Position numbers and translations under genes: made by a program
Shown here: positions 1-7,124 of the stretch, one piece after another
How positions within the stretch are numbered: the first letter of the stretch is position 1
How the letters are laid out: every line of letters begins with the position of its first letter
Assembly (NCBI GenBank): GCA_021828925.1
Contig: JAJZCT010000107.1
Coordinates: 1-8,837 of the forward strand
Reading direction: 5' to 3'
DNA length: 8,837 bases
Source of the DNA: Planctomycetota bacterium
GTDB lineage: Bacteria; Planctomycetota; Phycisphaerae; WQYP01
Notes under the pieces: generated by a model
Seen by the model: the letters and a program-made list of their open reading frames with translations, nothing else
Database searches by the model: none
Told to the model about the DNA's origin: nothing

Positions 1-1399
1 GTTCCTGGCTATCGTCCGTGGGACGGTTATACAGATGCTTCCTTAAGTCGCGATTTCGGAATCCATTGATCGTGAATTCCCCACGGTTCACCGTTTCCAA
101 CAGTCGGGCATCTTCTGTTTCCCATGGGTTAAGTCCCCGCACCGGACGCTTGCCATACCGAACGGACCGGCAGATCGGCTCCACCAGTTCCTTCAGTGGC
201 TTGCCACATTTGGCCGATGCCAACGCATCGGCATACCGCTCGTTGGCCGCTTGCGACACCTCCGCCCGACGACGCAGATCCGCCACTCCCTTGCGAAGCG
301 GCCGCCATCGCTTGTCCTCCGGTTTGGCTTCCGTGCCTCGGAACACTTTGAAGTCCCGTGATTGGGTAATGGTGGTTTCGATCCGCAGGACGCTGCCCTG
401 TTTGTCATACATCTTGATGGAATTGCCATTGACGCGGTGCTTGATGCGTATCCCCTCCGGACGTTCTTTCAGGTCGCTGACAATCTCACCGGCGAAGGTG
501 CCGAACCGGCCCGCAACCGCCGGCACCTTCCGGCCCATGAACCGCATGATCTGAAAACTGTTGAGATTCTGCATCCCGTGGCGAATCAGGTCCGGATACA
601 GTTCACCAAGCAACGCCGGATTCTTGAACATAATATCGGTGGCCCATTCGCTCTCCTGGCACGACCAGTAATAATCCAAACGGTAGTCACGATTCCCCGA
701 CAGCCAACGCGAGCCGTGCAGCGGGTGAACCTGCTGAAGTATCGGGTTAAGCATGTCAGCCCAACACACCGCCAACTGCTGATCCGCCAGTTCCTGAGCG
801 CGCTGGACATCCGACACCGCCACCAGACAATTCTCACGCTTCAGATATCCGATCCGGTTGGCATCCAACTGCCTGGCCAACCATTGGCGACCGTTGATAC
901 AGCACCACACCGTAAACGGCATCCACGTTTGCAGTCGCATGTGCATAAGGCCGAATTCCGGATGTTGATAATAATGGTAATAGTGCAGGCACTTACGGGG
1001 GCGGCTGACAAGTTCCAACTTTTTGATCGCGCGGTTGCGGTAAATATCAAAGCTCTGACACGGTTCCACCGCCTTCAAGATGCACACCAGACCCTTTTCA
1101 ATGCCGTCCCGCTTAGCAATCTCCGCCGCGACGTCCTCCTTACGCACGGATGGGTCCGCCATATATTCCACCGGGCGGCCGGCCGATGTCGCGACCGCTA
1201 TGGAGGCCTCCTTGAGTTCCTCGGTGCGGGCTTGCATCCACGCCCCCGCATCCTTCAACAGTACCCCGAAATAGCTGAGGAAGGCGCGCAAGCCCTGCAC
1301 ATTTGCCAGAGGCAGCAGTGTGCCGCGAAACCGCAGGCGATCAAACCCGCTGATGACGCCTGTGATGGACGAAGCATGTTGTTCCAGAAATTTACGCAT
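1..1399 (-). CDS. Unrecognised large protein, 3' end outside window (possible mobile or multicopy family)
   Basis: An uninterrupted reading frame of 466 codons starts at ATG 1399-1397 and leaves the window at base 1, so the C-terminus is missing. AAGGAG lies 8 bases before the ATG, which strongly supports this start. The protein begins MRKFLEQHASSITGVISGFD. It has SGFDRLRFRGTL near residues 17-28, RKEDVA near 86-91, a Tyr/His-rich HYYHYYQHPE stretch near 139-148, and YDKQGSVLRIETTI near 331-344. About ten cysteines are scattered through it. I see no signal peptide or membrane segment. I cannot assign a family with certainty. The sequence style is like long hypothetical proteins I associate with multicopy genes in planctomycete and related genomes, which would fit an element-encoded protein. 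The YDK...LRIE stretch loosely resembles a region of phage-type replication initiators. Both ideas are inference. No terminal repeats are visible because one end lies outside. Confidence 0.8.
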   Translation of the reverse strand, partial: MRKFLEQHASSITGVISGFDRLRFRGTLLPLANVQGLRAFLSYFGVLLKDAGAWMQARTEELKEASIAVATSAGRPVEYMADPSVRKEDVAAEIAKRDGIEKGLVCILKAVEPCQSFDIYRNRAIKKLELVSRPRKCLHYYHYYQHPEFGLMHMRLQTWMPFTVWCCINGRQWLARQLDANRIGYLKRENCLVAVSDVQRAQELADQQLAVCWADMLNPILQQVHPLHGSRWLSGNRDYRLDYYWSCQESEWATDIMFKNPALLGELYPDLIRHGMQNLNSFQIMRFMGRKVPAVAGRFGTFAGEIVSDLKERPEGIRIKHRVNGNSIKMYDKQGSVLRIETTITQSRDFKVFRGTEAKPEDKRWRPLRKGVADLRRRAEVSQAANERYADALASAKCGKPLKELVEPICRSVRYGKRPVRGLNPWETEDARLLETVNRGEFTINGFRNRDLRKHLYNRPTDDSQE

Positions 1400-1736
1400 C
1401 GGTGAGTCTCCTTGGGTAATGCCTTGATACAACCCCAATAGATTACACCAATTAACGCTTCCGGTGGAGGGGACAACATCGTTACCTTGCCATGGGAGGA
1501 AACAGAGTTGTCCCGGCGCGCCGAAACCCCGCCGGCGACGAAGGTGAGCACGTCACCTCTCTTCCTTTTGGTTGCGGCGGAGCCGCGCTGGGTTAATCGG
1601 TGGAATCTGTGGATCGCTATACGTATGGTTACCAACGCTCGGCAGGTATGCGCCGCGCCAATCGCGACGGGGTGAAGCGCGTCGTGTTATCAAGTCTCAT
1701 TTCCACGGCCAACTCAACGCTTCCGCATTGAGCTAA
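1400..1736. other. Intergenic spacer, 337 bases, no gene seen
   Basis: This stretch separates two minus-strand genes. Apart from the ribosome binding site at its left end I see no supported coding region. It holds two short inverted repeats: AGGTGA/TCACCT at 1542-1558 (6-base arms, 5-base loop), followed on the plus strand by a pyrimidine-rich run, and GCGGC/GCCGC at 1574-1586. A weak CTCAA/TTGAG pair at 1713-1732 lies just after the stop of the acyltransferase gene and lacks a T-run. No convincing promoter for the left-edge gene was found. If that gene is a mobile element, one of its ends should lie in this spacer. Confidence 0.6.
1408..1413 (-). promoter_or_regulatory. Ribosome binding site of the left-edge gene
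   Basis: On the minus strand this reads AAGGAG, 8 bases before ATG 1399-1397. It fixes the start of the partial left-edge gene. Confidence 0.75.
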
Positions 1737-2660
1737 TTACATGCTTGTCGGTGCTTGTTCATGGCGGGGGCGATGTTTCCAGCGGCGGTGAATCCATAAA
1801 TATTGTGTGGGATCTTCGCGGACGAATGTTTCTATCCCGCGTGTATAGCGTTCGGTAATGTACCGCAGAGGCTCATGGTGGGCCTGCCAATCCGCGGGGT
1901 AAATGATGTCCGTCACGCCGATATCAAAATCAAATAAATCACCCCGACGGCGGGCGTAGCCGATAATCACCGGCACCTGATGTTGCATGGCCAGCAGGCC
2001 GATACTTTTATAGGTGCTGGCGAGGCGTCCAAAAAACGGCACGAACATGCCCTTTGGTCCGGCGTCCTGATCCGCGATAAAGCCCAGAACACCGTTGTTT
2101 TTCAAAATATCCTGGGCGGTGGCGGTGACACCGCGCTTGGATAAAATAATCTGCCCGCGTTTTTCCCGTACGCCCAGAAGCCAGGCGTCAATATGCGGAT
2201 TATCAATGGGCCGCGCCACGCTATAGGATGGAAAGCCCAGCGTGGCCATGGTATAGCCCAAAATCTCCCAGTTGCCATAATGGCCGGTGACCATAATAGC
2301 GCCCTGTCCGCGCAAAATAATCCGCATCGCCGCCTGAAAGTTCTGAAAATGGACATGCTTGTGCCACGTTTCGACATGGACAACGCGTGTGGAAAACATC
2401 ACGTCCATCGCGAGTTCACAAAAGTGTTGTATGGATCGCTGTCCAATGCGTTCCAGTTCCTTTTGCCGAAAATCCGGAAAGCTGGCGCGGAGATTCTGCA
2501 GCCCGCGTAAGCGATGTTTTTTGTCGAATGTCCATAAAAGTGAGCCGAATCCACGGGCGGTTCGCAGATTGGCGTTGACGGGGAAAAATCCCAACATCAT
2601 GGCCGCGCTGCGTGCGGCAAGATAGGTAGCCTGATCCAAAATGGGTGACGACTGCTTCAT
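1737..2660 (-). CDS. lpxL: LpxL/HtrB-family lipid A (lysophospholipid) acyltransferase
   Basis: The predicted enzyme transfers a late secondary acyl chain from acyl-ACP onto a lipid A precursor at the inner face of the cytoplasmic membrane. It has 307 residues, close to the usual length (about 306). The catalytic HX4E motif appears as HYGNWE at 127-132. DQD follows at 197-199 and GPKGMFVPFFG at 201-211, and the C-terminal signature LWIHRRWKHRP lies at 288-298; all are typical of the family. A hydrophobic N-terminal segment fits membrane association. The start is ATG 2660-2658. No good Shine-Dalgarno sequence precedes it, but a three-codon ATG-TCC-CCG-TAA overlaps it as TAATG. The gene stands alone, about 240 bases downstream of panC. 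The family is certain; which acyl chain and which member (LpxL, LpxM or LpxP) cannot be told from sequence. Confidence 0.92.
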   Translation of the reverse strand: MKQSSPILDQATYLAARSAAMMLGFFPVNANLRTARGFGSLLWTFDKKHRLRGLQNLRASFPDFRQKELERIGQRSIQHFCELAMDVMFSTRVVHVETWHKHVHFQNFQAAMRIILRGQGAIMVTGHYGNWEILGYTMATLGFPSYSVARPIDNPHIDAWLLGVREKRGQIILSKRGVTATAQDILKNNGVLGFIADQDAGPKGMFVPFFGRLASTYKSIGLLAMQHQVPVIIGYARRRGDLFDFDIGVTDIIYPADWQAHHEPLRYITERYTRGIETFVREDPTQYLWIHRRWKHRPRHEQAPTSM

Positions 2661-2719
2661 TACGGGGACATATTAACCGCCCGCCGATAATCCGTTAAGC
2701 GGTCCCGCGTTTCAATGTA

Positions 2720-2756
2720 GGTTACAGGTTACAGGGGTTACAGATTACAGATTCAG
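2720..2756. repeat. Heptamer tandem array A (GGTTACA type)
   Basis: Two copies of GGTTACA (2720-2733), a two-base insertion, then GGTTACA, GATTACA and GATTCAG up to 2756. The 7-base period fades into degenerate heptamers to about 2777. It lies in the panC-lpxL spacer. Confidence 0.8.
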
Positions 2757-2780
2757 TATTGAGTAGTACATTCAGTAGCG

Positions 2781-2796
2781 GGCAGGTTTACCTGCC
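2781..2796. repeat. Inverted repeat GGCAGGT-TT-ACCTGCC
   Basis: Perfect 7-base arms around a 2-base centre. There is no T-run on either strand, so it is not a clear intrinsic terminator. It could be a protein-binding site or part of a dispersed repeat. It sits between heptamer arrays A and B. Confidence 0.6.
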
Positions 2797-2807
2797 GAGC
2801 AAAATGA

Positions 2808-2820
2808 AAGCGCAGCGCTT
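2808..2820. repeat. Inverted repeat AAGCGC-A-GCGCTT
   Basis: Perfect 6-base arms around one base, 11 bases after the preceding palindrome and just before array B. A one-base loop argues for a duplex DNA site or a cruciform rather than an RNA hairpin. Confidence 0.5.
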
Positions 2821-2825
2821 CCAGA

Positions 2826-2874
2826 AAATGCTAAATGCTAAATGCCGGATTCCAGGTTCCAGGTTCCAGGTTCC
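2826..2874. repeat. Heptamer tandem array B (AAATGCT then AGGTTCC)
   Basis: Seven heptamers in a row without any phase slip: AAATGCT twice, AAATGCC, GGATTCC, then AGGTTCC three times. It is therefore a compound array of two heptamer types in one register. It ends 28 bases from the stop codon of panC. Confidence 0.9.
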
Positions 2875-2902
2875 CCCGTTTTCTTGTAATATTTCCGCTC
2901 CG

Positions 2903-3748
2903 TCATGGAGTGACCAGATTATCAATCAGGCGGGTTGTTCCCAGTTTGGCGGCTATCAGAAATACGCACGGGGAGCCAACCTTGTCACGATATACTTCGA
3001 GTGTTTCGGCGTGGCACGCCAAGGCGTACTGTACCTCCAGGCCGGCCTGCGTGATGCGCTCACTCATGCCGGCTTCCAAATCCCCGGCATCCCGCATACC
3101 GCCATTATATTGAGCTTGCGCCCAGCCCAGGGCCTGGTAAATGCTGCCGGCTCGTGTACGCTGATCAGGGGATAAATATCGGTTGCGGCTGCTCATGGCC
3201 AGGCCATCTGGCTCGCGCATGGTAGGGGCGGTGACAACTTCGACCGGCATATTCAAATCCCGTACCATCTGCCTCAGGATCAGTTGTTGTTGAAAATCCT
3301 TCTGACCCAGAATGATTGCCGCCGGCTCAACAATGCCCAAGAGTTTCGCTACCACGGTACACACGCCCCGAAAATGTCCAGGCCGAACGGCCCCATCCAG
3401 TACGGTCCCCAGCGGTCCGGGATCAATGCTCATATTGTTGCCGGGGCCGTACATTTCCTCCGGTGACGGTGAAAACACCACATCCGCTTCCCACTTCGTG
3501 AGATTGGCTAAATCCTGTTCAAAAGGGCGGGGATACTTATGAAAGTCCTCATGGGGGCCGAACTGTGTGGGATTGACAAAAATCGATGCCGCAACAATTC
3601 CGTCGGCCCCTGCCAAACGCCTGGCCATACGTACCAGGCTTCCATGACCTTCATGCAACGCGCCCATGGTAGGCACAAAGATTACTTTGCTGCCTGCCGC
3701 GGAACGCCGGTACTGGCGAAATTCGGAAATTGTTTTACACATATTCAT
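2903..3748 (-). CDS. panC: Pantothenate synthetase (pantoate-beta-alanine ligase)
   Basis: It joins D-pantoate and beta-alanine using ATP, via a pantoyl-adenylate, to make pantothenate for coenzyme A; it is cytosolic. The 281-residue protein has the family motifs in order: PTMGALHEGH (26-35, the HxGH nucleotide-binding motif), FVNPTQF (57-63), RPGHFRGV (122-129), GQKDFQQ (148-154) and REPDGLAMSSRN (178-189, the KMSKS-like region, followed by RYLS). Length matches the family (about 280). It is the last gene of the minus-strand cluster, 18 bases after the folK stop. The start ATG 3748-3746 has no strong ribosome site; the next Met is two codons in and equally possible. No intrinsic terminator is visible after the stop; two heptamer arrays lie there instead. 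Confidence 0.97.
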   Translation of the reverse strand: MNMCKTISEFRQYRRSAAGSKVIFVPTMGALHEGHGSLVRMARRLAGADGIVAASIFVNPTQFGPHEDFHKYPRPFEQDLANLTKWEADVVFSPSPEEMYGPGNNMSIDPGPLGTVLDGAVRPGHFRGVCTVVAKLLGIVEPAAIILGQKDFQQQLILRQMVRDLNMPVEVVTAPTMREPDGLAMSSRNRYLSPDQRTRAGSIYQALGWAQAQYNGGMRDAGDLEAGMSERITQAGLEVQYALACHAETLEVYRDKVGSPCVFLIAAKLGTTRLIDNLVTP

Positions 3749-3766
3749 CCGACAATCACTTTTGAA

Positions 3767-4258
3767 TCAGACCGTATGACACGAACCCATCGGGCATGCC
3801 CGCAGTAGCGCCATGATCGATTTTCCCATCAGCGGATGAATCATATCCGGTGCAATTTCCGCCAAGGGCCGCAACACAAATAATCTCTCATGCAGACGGG
3901 GATGCGGAATGGTTAATTCCGGCTTGTCCAGTACCCAATCATTATAAAAAAGAATGTCCAGATCCATCATGCGCGGGCCATATCGCATTTCACCTGCCCG
4001 AAAACGCCCCAGTTTCTGTTCAACGCCGGCCAAAGCCGTCAAAAGTTCTTCGGGCGACAGTTCCGTTGCCAGGCGTGCCGCGGCGTTGCAATAGTCTTCC
4101 TGCCCTGCCGGCCCGCCCACCGGGGCGGTAATAATAAAGTGCGATAGCATTTCAACGTTTGTTCCCGACAACTCCGCAATCGCCGCCAGCGCCTGCCGCA
4201 GATTCTCCTCCCGTTGTCCCAGGTTGCTTCCAAGTGCAATGTAGCAAATTGAGGCCAT
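3767..4258 (-). CDS. folK: 6-hydroxymethyl-dihydropterin pyrophosphokinase (HPPK)
   Basis: It transfers pyrophosphate from ATP to 6-hydroxymethyl-7,8-dihydropterin in folate synthesis. With the start at ATG 4258-4256 it has 163 residues, close to the usual 160. It opens MASICYIALGSNLGQREENL, matching the usual N-terminus. RYGPRMMDLDILFY at residues 92-105 carries the two metal-binding aspartates (99 and 101), and HPRLHERLFVLRPL follows at 119-132. A longer frame begins at TTG 4279, whose TTGA overlaps the TGA stop of the upstream glycosyltransferase gene. That start would allow coupled translation but adds seven residues the family lacks, so I prefer the ATG, which has AGGA 11 bases upstream. 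The neighbouring panC repeats a folK-pan association also known in E. coli. Confidence 0.95.
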   Translation of the reverse strand: MASICYIALGSNLGQREENLRQALAAIAELSGTNVEMLSHFIITAPVGGPAGQEDYCNAAARLATELSPEELLTALAGVEQKLGRFRAGEMRYGPRMMDLDILFYNDWVLDKPELTIPHPRLHERLFVLRPLAEIAPDMIHPLMGKSIMALLRACPMGSCHTV

Positions 4259-4275
4259 GCAATGCGGTATCCTGT

Positions 4276-5655
4276 TCAAAGGTTTCCGGCGGTAGTGTTT
4301 ACTGCATCAGGCGATGCGGGAGGTAGTTGCTGTTCGTTGGTGCGGGTTGTAAAAATCACGAGCATCAGCAACACAGAGGCCCAAAGCGATACACCGATAG
4401 TCAGCATCCAGCGATGGCCGTCCGGGCCGAAAATTTTTGCGACATCCGTCGTTAAAAACATCAGAAAAGCCGCCGCGGATAATGCGGTTAAAGCCCTGCG
4501 CCGTGTGATGTAGGCCATCCGCGGATCGGACAAAATCATCCCAACCGCGAGAAGTGTCAGAATCAGCGTGACAAAATGCGGCACCCAGGTCCGTGGTGAC
4601 GCCCAGAGCATAAAAGCCGCTACCGCTCCGATTTCCAGCACATATCGGCGATCGCGAAGTGTCGGTAACGCTTTACGGGACCACCATAATCCAATCAGTC
4701 CGATGGCGATAAGAACAATGCGGATAATCATATCGGAAACCGGCCCCGACACGTTGATGACATTAATATAATGAGCCGGATGTAATTTATCCGGATGCAT
4801 GGGAAATGCCGGCACATGGCGAATCAGCCGGGCAATGAAAACCGGTATGGATTGTCCGACAAAATAAGTCAGATGCCCGCCCTTGAGATACGGCACGATC
4901 ATGATCCGCGCCCATTGCCGCAACCATGCCAGGTTCTGGCTCCACCCGAATATGGCCGCCGGAATTAACAGCAGGCCCAGGATCAGCCCGGCCAGGAAAC
5001 CCCCCGCGACATGCCACTGGCGTTTCCACAAAAAATAAATGAAAAATACCAGCGGCGTAACTTTAATGCACACGGCAAACGCGATGAGAATGCCGCCAAG
5101 CCATTTCCATCCCGGCGCATCAAGCTGGGCCGCGCATAACCCCAGCGTCAGCGGAAGCAGCATGAATAAATTGGTCTGACCTTCCTGAATATCCTGTAAT
5201 GCCGGCCAAAACCACACGGCTAAAATCAGCAGAACCGCCGTGATGGACAACTTCACGCCCGCCTGTCGGGCCATGCGATAGACCGCCCAGAATATCCCGA
5301 CGGAAAAAAGATACTTACACATCGCCCAGATGAATTCCGCATTCGGTGGAGAAAACCAGGTCAACGGCCCGAAAACAGCCAGCGTTACCGGTGGGGTTGG
5401 AAAGGTACCACTGGTGTAAGGTACATGGTGCTGAATAAACGGCGGCACCACGACCATCCAACGGTCAAAGTCGTTGACGTATCGGGTGGAACCGGTTTTT
5501 TCCCGATGAATCACCCGATCACGCGCCTGAAAAGCCGCCACAATCGTGACGATCAGCCCGACCGTCAGAATGATGCCGACGGCTATTTGATGGTGGGATA
5601 ATTTCGCGCTTTTGGCTTTCACAGTTGCAATCGATTCTTTCCTGCCGCCGCTCAC
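4276..5655 (-). CDS. GT87-type (DUF2029) polytopic membrane glycosyltransferase
   Basis: The 459-residue protein has a short basic N-terminus, then a membrane segment near residues 24-43 and about nine to ten further hydrophobic segments. This is the GT-C layout of polyprenyl-phosphate-sugar-dependent transferases that act on the outer side of the membrane. NDFDRWM near 61-67 lies in the first outer loop, where GT-C enzymes carry their catalytic acid. EGQTNLFMLLPLTLGL near 158-173 and KVTPLVFFIYFLWKRQW near 198-214 are typical of GT87/DUF2029. The start is GTG 5655-5653 with GGAAA 6 bases upstream, 12 bases after the dapL stop. No in-frame ATG lies nearby. The sugar and acceptor are unknown; mannose or another polyprenyl-linked sugar is the family expectation. 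The tail after the last membrane segment is polar. Confidence 0.82.
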   Translation of the reverse strand: MSGGRKESIATVKAKSAKLSHHQIAVGIILTVGLIVTIVAAFQARDRVIHREKTGSTRYVNDFDRWMVVVPPFIQHHVPYTSGTFPTPPVTLAVFGPLTWFSPPNAEFIWAMCKYLFSVGIFWAVYRMARQAGVKLSITAVLLILAVWFWPALQDIQEGQTNLFMLLPLTLGLCAAQLDAPGWKWLGGILIAFAVCIKVTPLVFFIYFLWKRQWHVAGGFLAGLILGLLLIPAAIFGWSQNLAWLRQWARIMIVPYLKGGHLTYFVGQSIPVFIARLIRHVPAFPMHPDKLHPAHYINVINVSGPVSDMIIRIVLIAIGLIGLWWSRKALPTLRDRRYVLEIGAVAAFMLWASPRTWVPHFVTLILTLLAVGMILSDPRMAYITRRRALTALSAAAFLMFLTTDVAKIFGPDGHRWMLTIGVSLWASVLLMLVIFTTRTNEQQLPPASPDAVNTTAGNL

Positions 5656-5667
5656 GGCGCGTTTCCA

Positions 5668-6834
5668 TTAAAGTTTCAGCGATCCAATACGTGTAACCGC
5701 TTCGCGCAACCGGGATTCATCCACGGTCAGCGCCATGCGTAAATACCCTTCCGCCGCGGGACCGAAGCCCGCACCCGGCACGGTTACCACATGCGCCTCT
5801 TCAAGCAGGCGGTTGCACAAATCCATGGAACTTATGCCTTTGGGAGTATTTACCCAGCAGAAAAACCCGGCTGTGGGTTTGCGAAACTTCCAGCCTATGG
5901 CGGACAGGCCGCCATGGAGCGTATCGCGCCGTCGGCGATAAATGTCCATCTGCTGTTTGACATCCGGATGATCGTAATGTTCCAGAGCCGCCGCTCCGGC
6001 AACCTGTATGGCATTAAACTGTCCGGAATCCACATTGCCTTTCACCTGCCCCAATGCCGCCACCACCGCCGGATTTCCTGCCGCCCAGCCGATGCGCCAA
6101 CCGGTCATGTTGAAACTTTTAGATAAAGAATGAAATTCAATGGCGATATCCATCGCACCGGGTACCTGCAATATACTGCACGGCGGGTGCTCGAAATAGA
6201 CCTCCCCATACGCCAGATCATTGGCGATGATCCAGTTGTACCGTTTCGCCATGGCCACGGCTTTTTCACAAAAGCTCAGCGGGGCGGTTGCGGCCGTCGG
6301 GTTGTTGGGATAATTCAACCACAGCAGCCGCGCCTGCTGCCGAACGTCTTCGGGAATGGCGTCTAAATCCGGGAGAAAATCGTTGTTCTCCAGCAAGGGA
6401 AGATGAAATACCCGTCCGCCGGAGAAGATGGCTCCGCTGGCATACACCGGATAACCGGGCTGGGGAACCAAGACCACGTCACCGGGATTAATAATCGCCA
6501 GCGGCAAATGGGCGATGCCGTCTTTGGATCCGATGGTGGTGATGATATTTTTATCGGCATCCGCAGTGACACCAAAACGCTTCCGCATGAACTTTGCCGC
6601 CGCCTGACGAAATGCCGGCACGCCTTCATCAAAGGGGTAGCGGTGATTTTTTGGATCGTAAATGGCTTTGGCCATTTCATCAATAATAAATGTGTGCGTC
6701 GGCAAGTCCGGATCACCCACACCAAGGTTAATGACATCTTTGCCCGCCGCCATCAGTGCTCGCTTTTTACGGTCAATTTCAATAAATAAATAAGGGGGCA
6801 AAGCCTGCAGGCGTTGGGACTTGGTAAACGACAT
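5668..6834 (-). CDS. dapL: LL-diaminopimelate aminotransferase
   Basis: A PLP enzyme that converts tetrahydrodipicolinate directly to LL-diaminopimelate with glutamate as amino donor, bypassing the acylated DapC/D/E steps. It feeds lysine and peptidoglycan synthesis. The start chosen is ATG 6834-6832 (388 residues), with AAGGA 8 bases upstream; a longer frame back to 6897 adds 21 unconserved residues. The N-terminus RLQALPPYLFIEIDRKK is characteristic of DapL. GVGDPDLP lies at 38-45, GSKDGIAH at 102-109, NYPNNPTAATA at 174-184, and ANDLAY at 204-209 with the PLP-contacting Asp. SLSKSFNMTGWR at 236-247 carries the Schiff-base lysine K239, and R366 in YLRMAL is the carboxylate-binding arginine. 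It is the first gene of a four-gene minus-strand cluster. Another class I/II aminotransferase is possible but unlikely. Confidence 0.93.
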   Translation of the reverse strand: MSFTKSQRLQALPPYLFIEIDRKKRALMAAGKDVINLGVGDPDLPTHTFIIDEMAKAIYDPKNHRYPFDEGVPAFRQAAAKFMRKRFGVTADADKNIITTIGSKDGIAHLPLAIINPGDVVLVPQPGYPVYASGAIFSGGRVFHLPLLENNDFLPDLDAIPEDVRQQARLLWLNYPNNPTAATAPLSFCEKAVAMAKRYNWIIANDLAYGEVYFEHPPCSILQVPGAMDIAIEFHSLSKSFNMTGWRIGWAAGNPAVVAALGQVKGNVDSGQFNAIQVAGAAALEHYDHPDVKQQMDIYRRRRDTLHGGLSAIGWKFRKPTAGFFCWVNTPKGISSMDLCNRLLEEAHVVTVPGAGFGPAAEGYLRMALTVDESRLREAVTRIGSLKL

Positions 6835-6840
6835 CCAGAT

Positions 6841-6849
6841 TTTCCTTCC
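6841..6849 (-). promoter_or_regulatory. Ribosome binding site deciding the dapL start
   Basis: The minus strand reads GGAAGGAAA, with AAGGA ending 8 bases before ATG 6834-6832. This supports the shorter DapL over the frame that opens at 6897. Confidence 0.75.
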
Positions 6850-6960
6850 ATCATCGGGAAAACAAATCAGGGCTGCCGAGGTGCATCTCCGGGGCACCAG
6901 GCAGATACGCCAGTGTAAGAAAGATTCAACTTCCGGTAAAGTAGTGAAGCGATTGGCTTC

Positions 6961-7009
6961 AATGAGTAATGAATAAAGAGTAATGAGTAATGAGTAATGA
7001 ATAGTAACG
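6961..7009. repeat. Heptamer tandem array C (AATGAGT type)
   Basis: Six heptamers in one register: AATGAGT, AATGAAT, AAAGAGT, AATGAGT, AATGAGT, AATGAAT. A degenerate AGTAACG follows. There is no phase slip over 42 bases. Confidence 0.88.
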
Positions 7010-7038
7010 GGGCGAGGGGTGCGTGTTTTATCACAAAG

Positions 7039-7057
7039 CCGCCGGCTCTGCCGGTGG
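7039..7057. repeat. GC-rich hairpin between arrays C and D
   Basis: CCGCCGGC, loop TCT, GCCGGTGG: eight pairs including one G-T wobble. The minus strand has a short TTT directly after the stem, too weak to call a terminator. The position inside a divergent promoter region suggests either a leader structure or part of a dispersed repeat. Confidence 0.5.
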
Positions 7058-7095
7058 TGAAAGACACGACCTTATCGGGGCGGGCGACGACAGAT

Positions 7096-7124
7096 TTGAA
7101 ATATGAGATGCAAGATGCTAAATT
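7096..7124 (+). promoter_or_regulatory. Candidate lgt promoter (TTGAAA-17-TAAATT)
   Basis: TTGAAA at 7096-7101 and TAAATT at 7119-7124 are separated by 17 bases, matching five of six and four of six positions of the sigma-70 type consensus. It lies about 73 bases before the lgt ATG and overlaps heptamer array D. The match could be chance in AT-rich repeat DNA. Confidence 0.28.

Noticed and set aside
362..1405. A 347-codon plus-strand open frame
   Set aside because: It is antisense to the 466-codon minus-strand gene, which has a strong ribosome site and a coherent protein. The plus-strand translation shows no recognisable domain.
1255..1635. A 126-codon minus-strand frame overlapping the start of the left-edge gene
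   Set aside because: It lies in a different frame from the well-supported gene and its translation there is a shadow of it.
1454..1725. A shared 10-mer, AACGCTTCCG, at 1454-1463 and 1716-1725, considered as element ends
   Set aside because: It is too short to exceed chance and the flanking bases differ.
2826..2874. A CRISPR array
   Set aside because: The repeats are contiguous 7-base units with no spacers, and no cas gene is present.
2759..3175. Plus-strand frames over the panC-lpxL spacer and panC
   Set aside because: They run antisense to panC and through the repeat arrays, with no family similarity.
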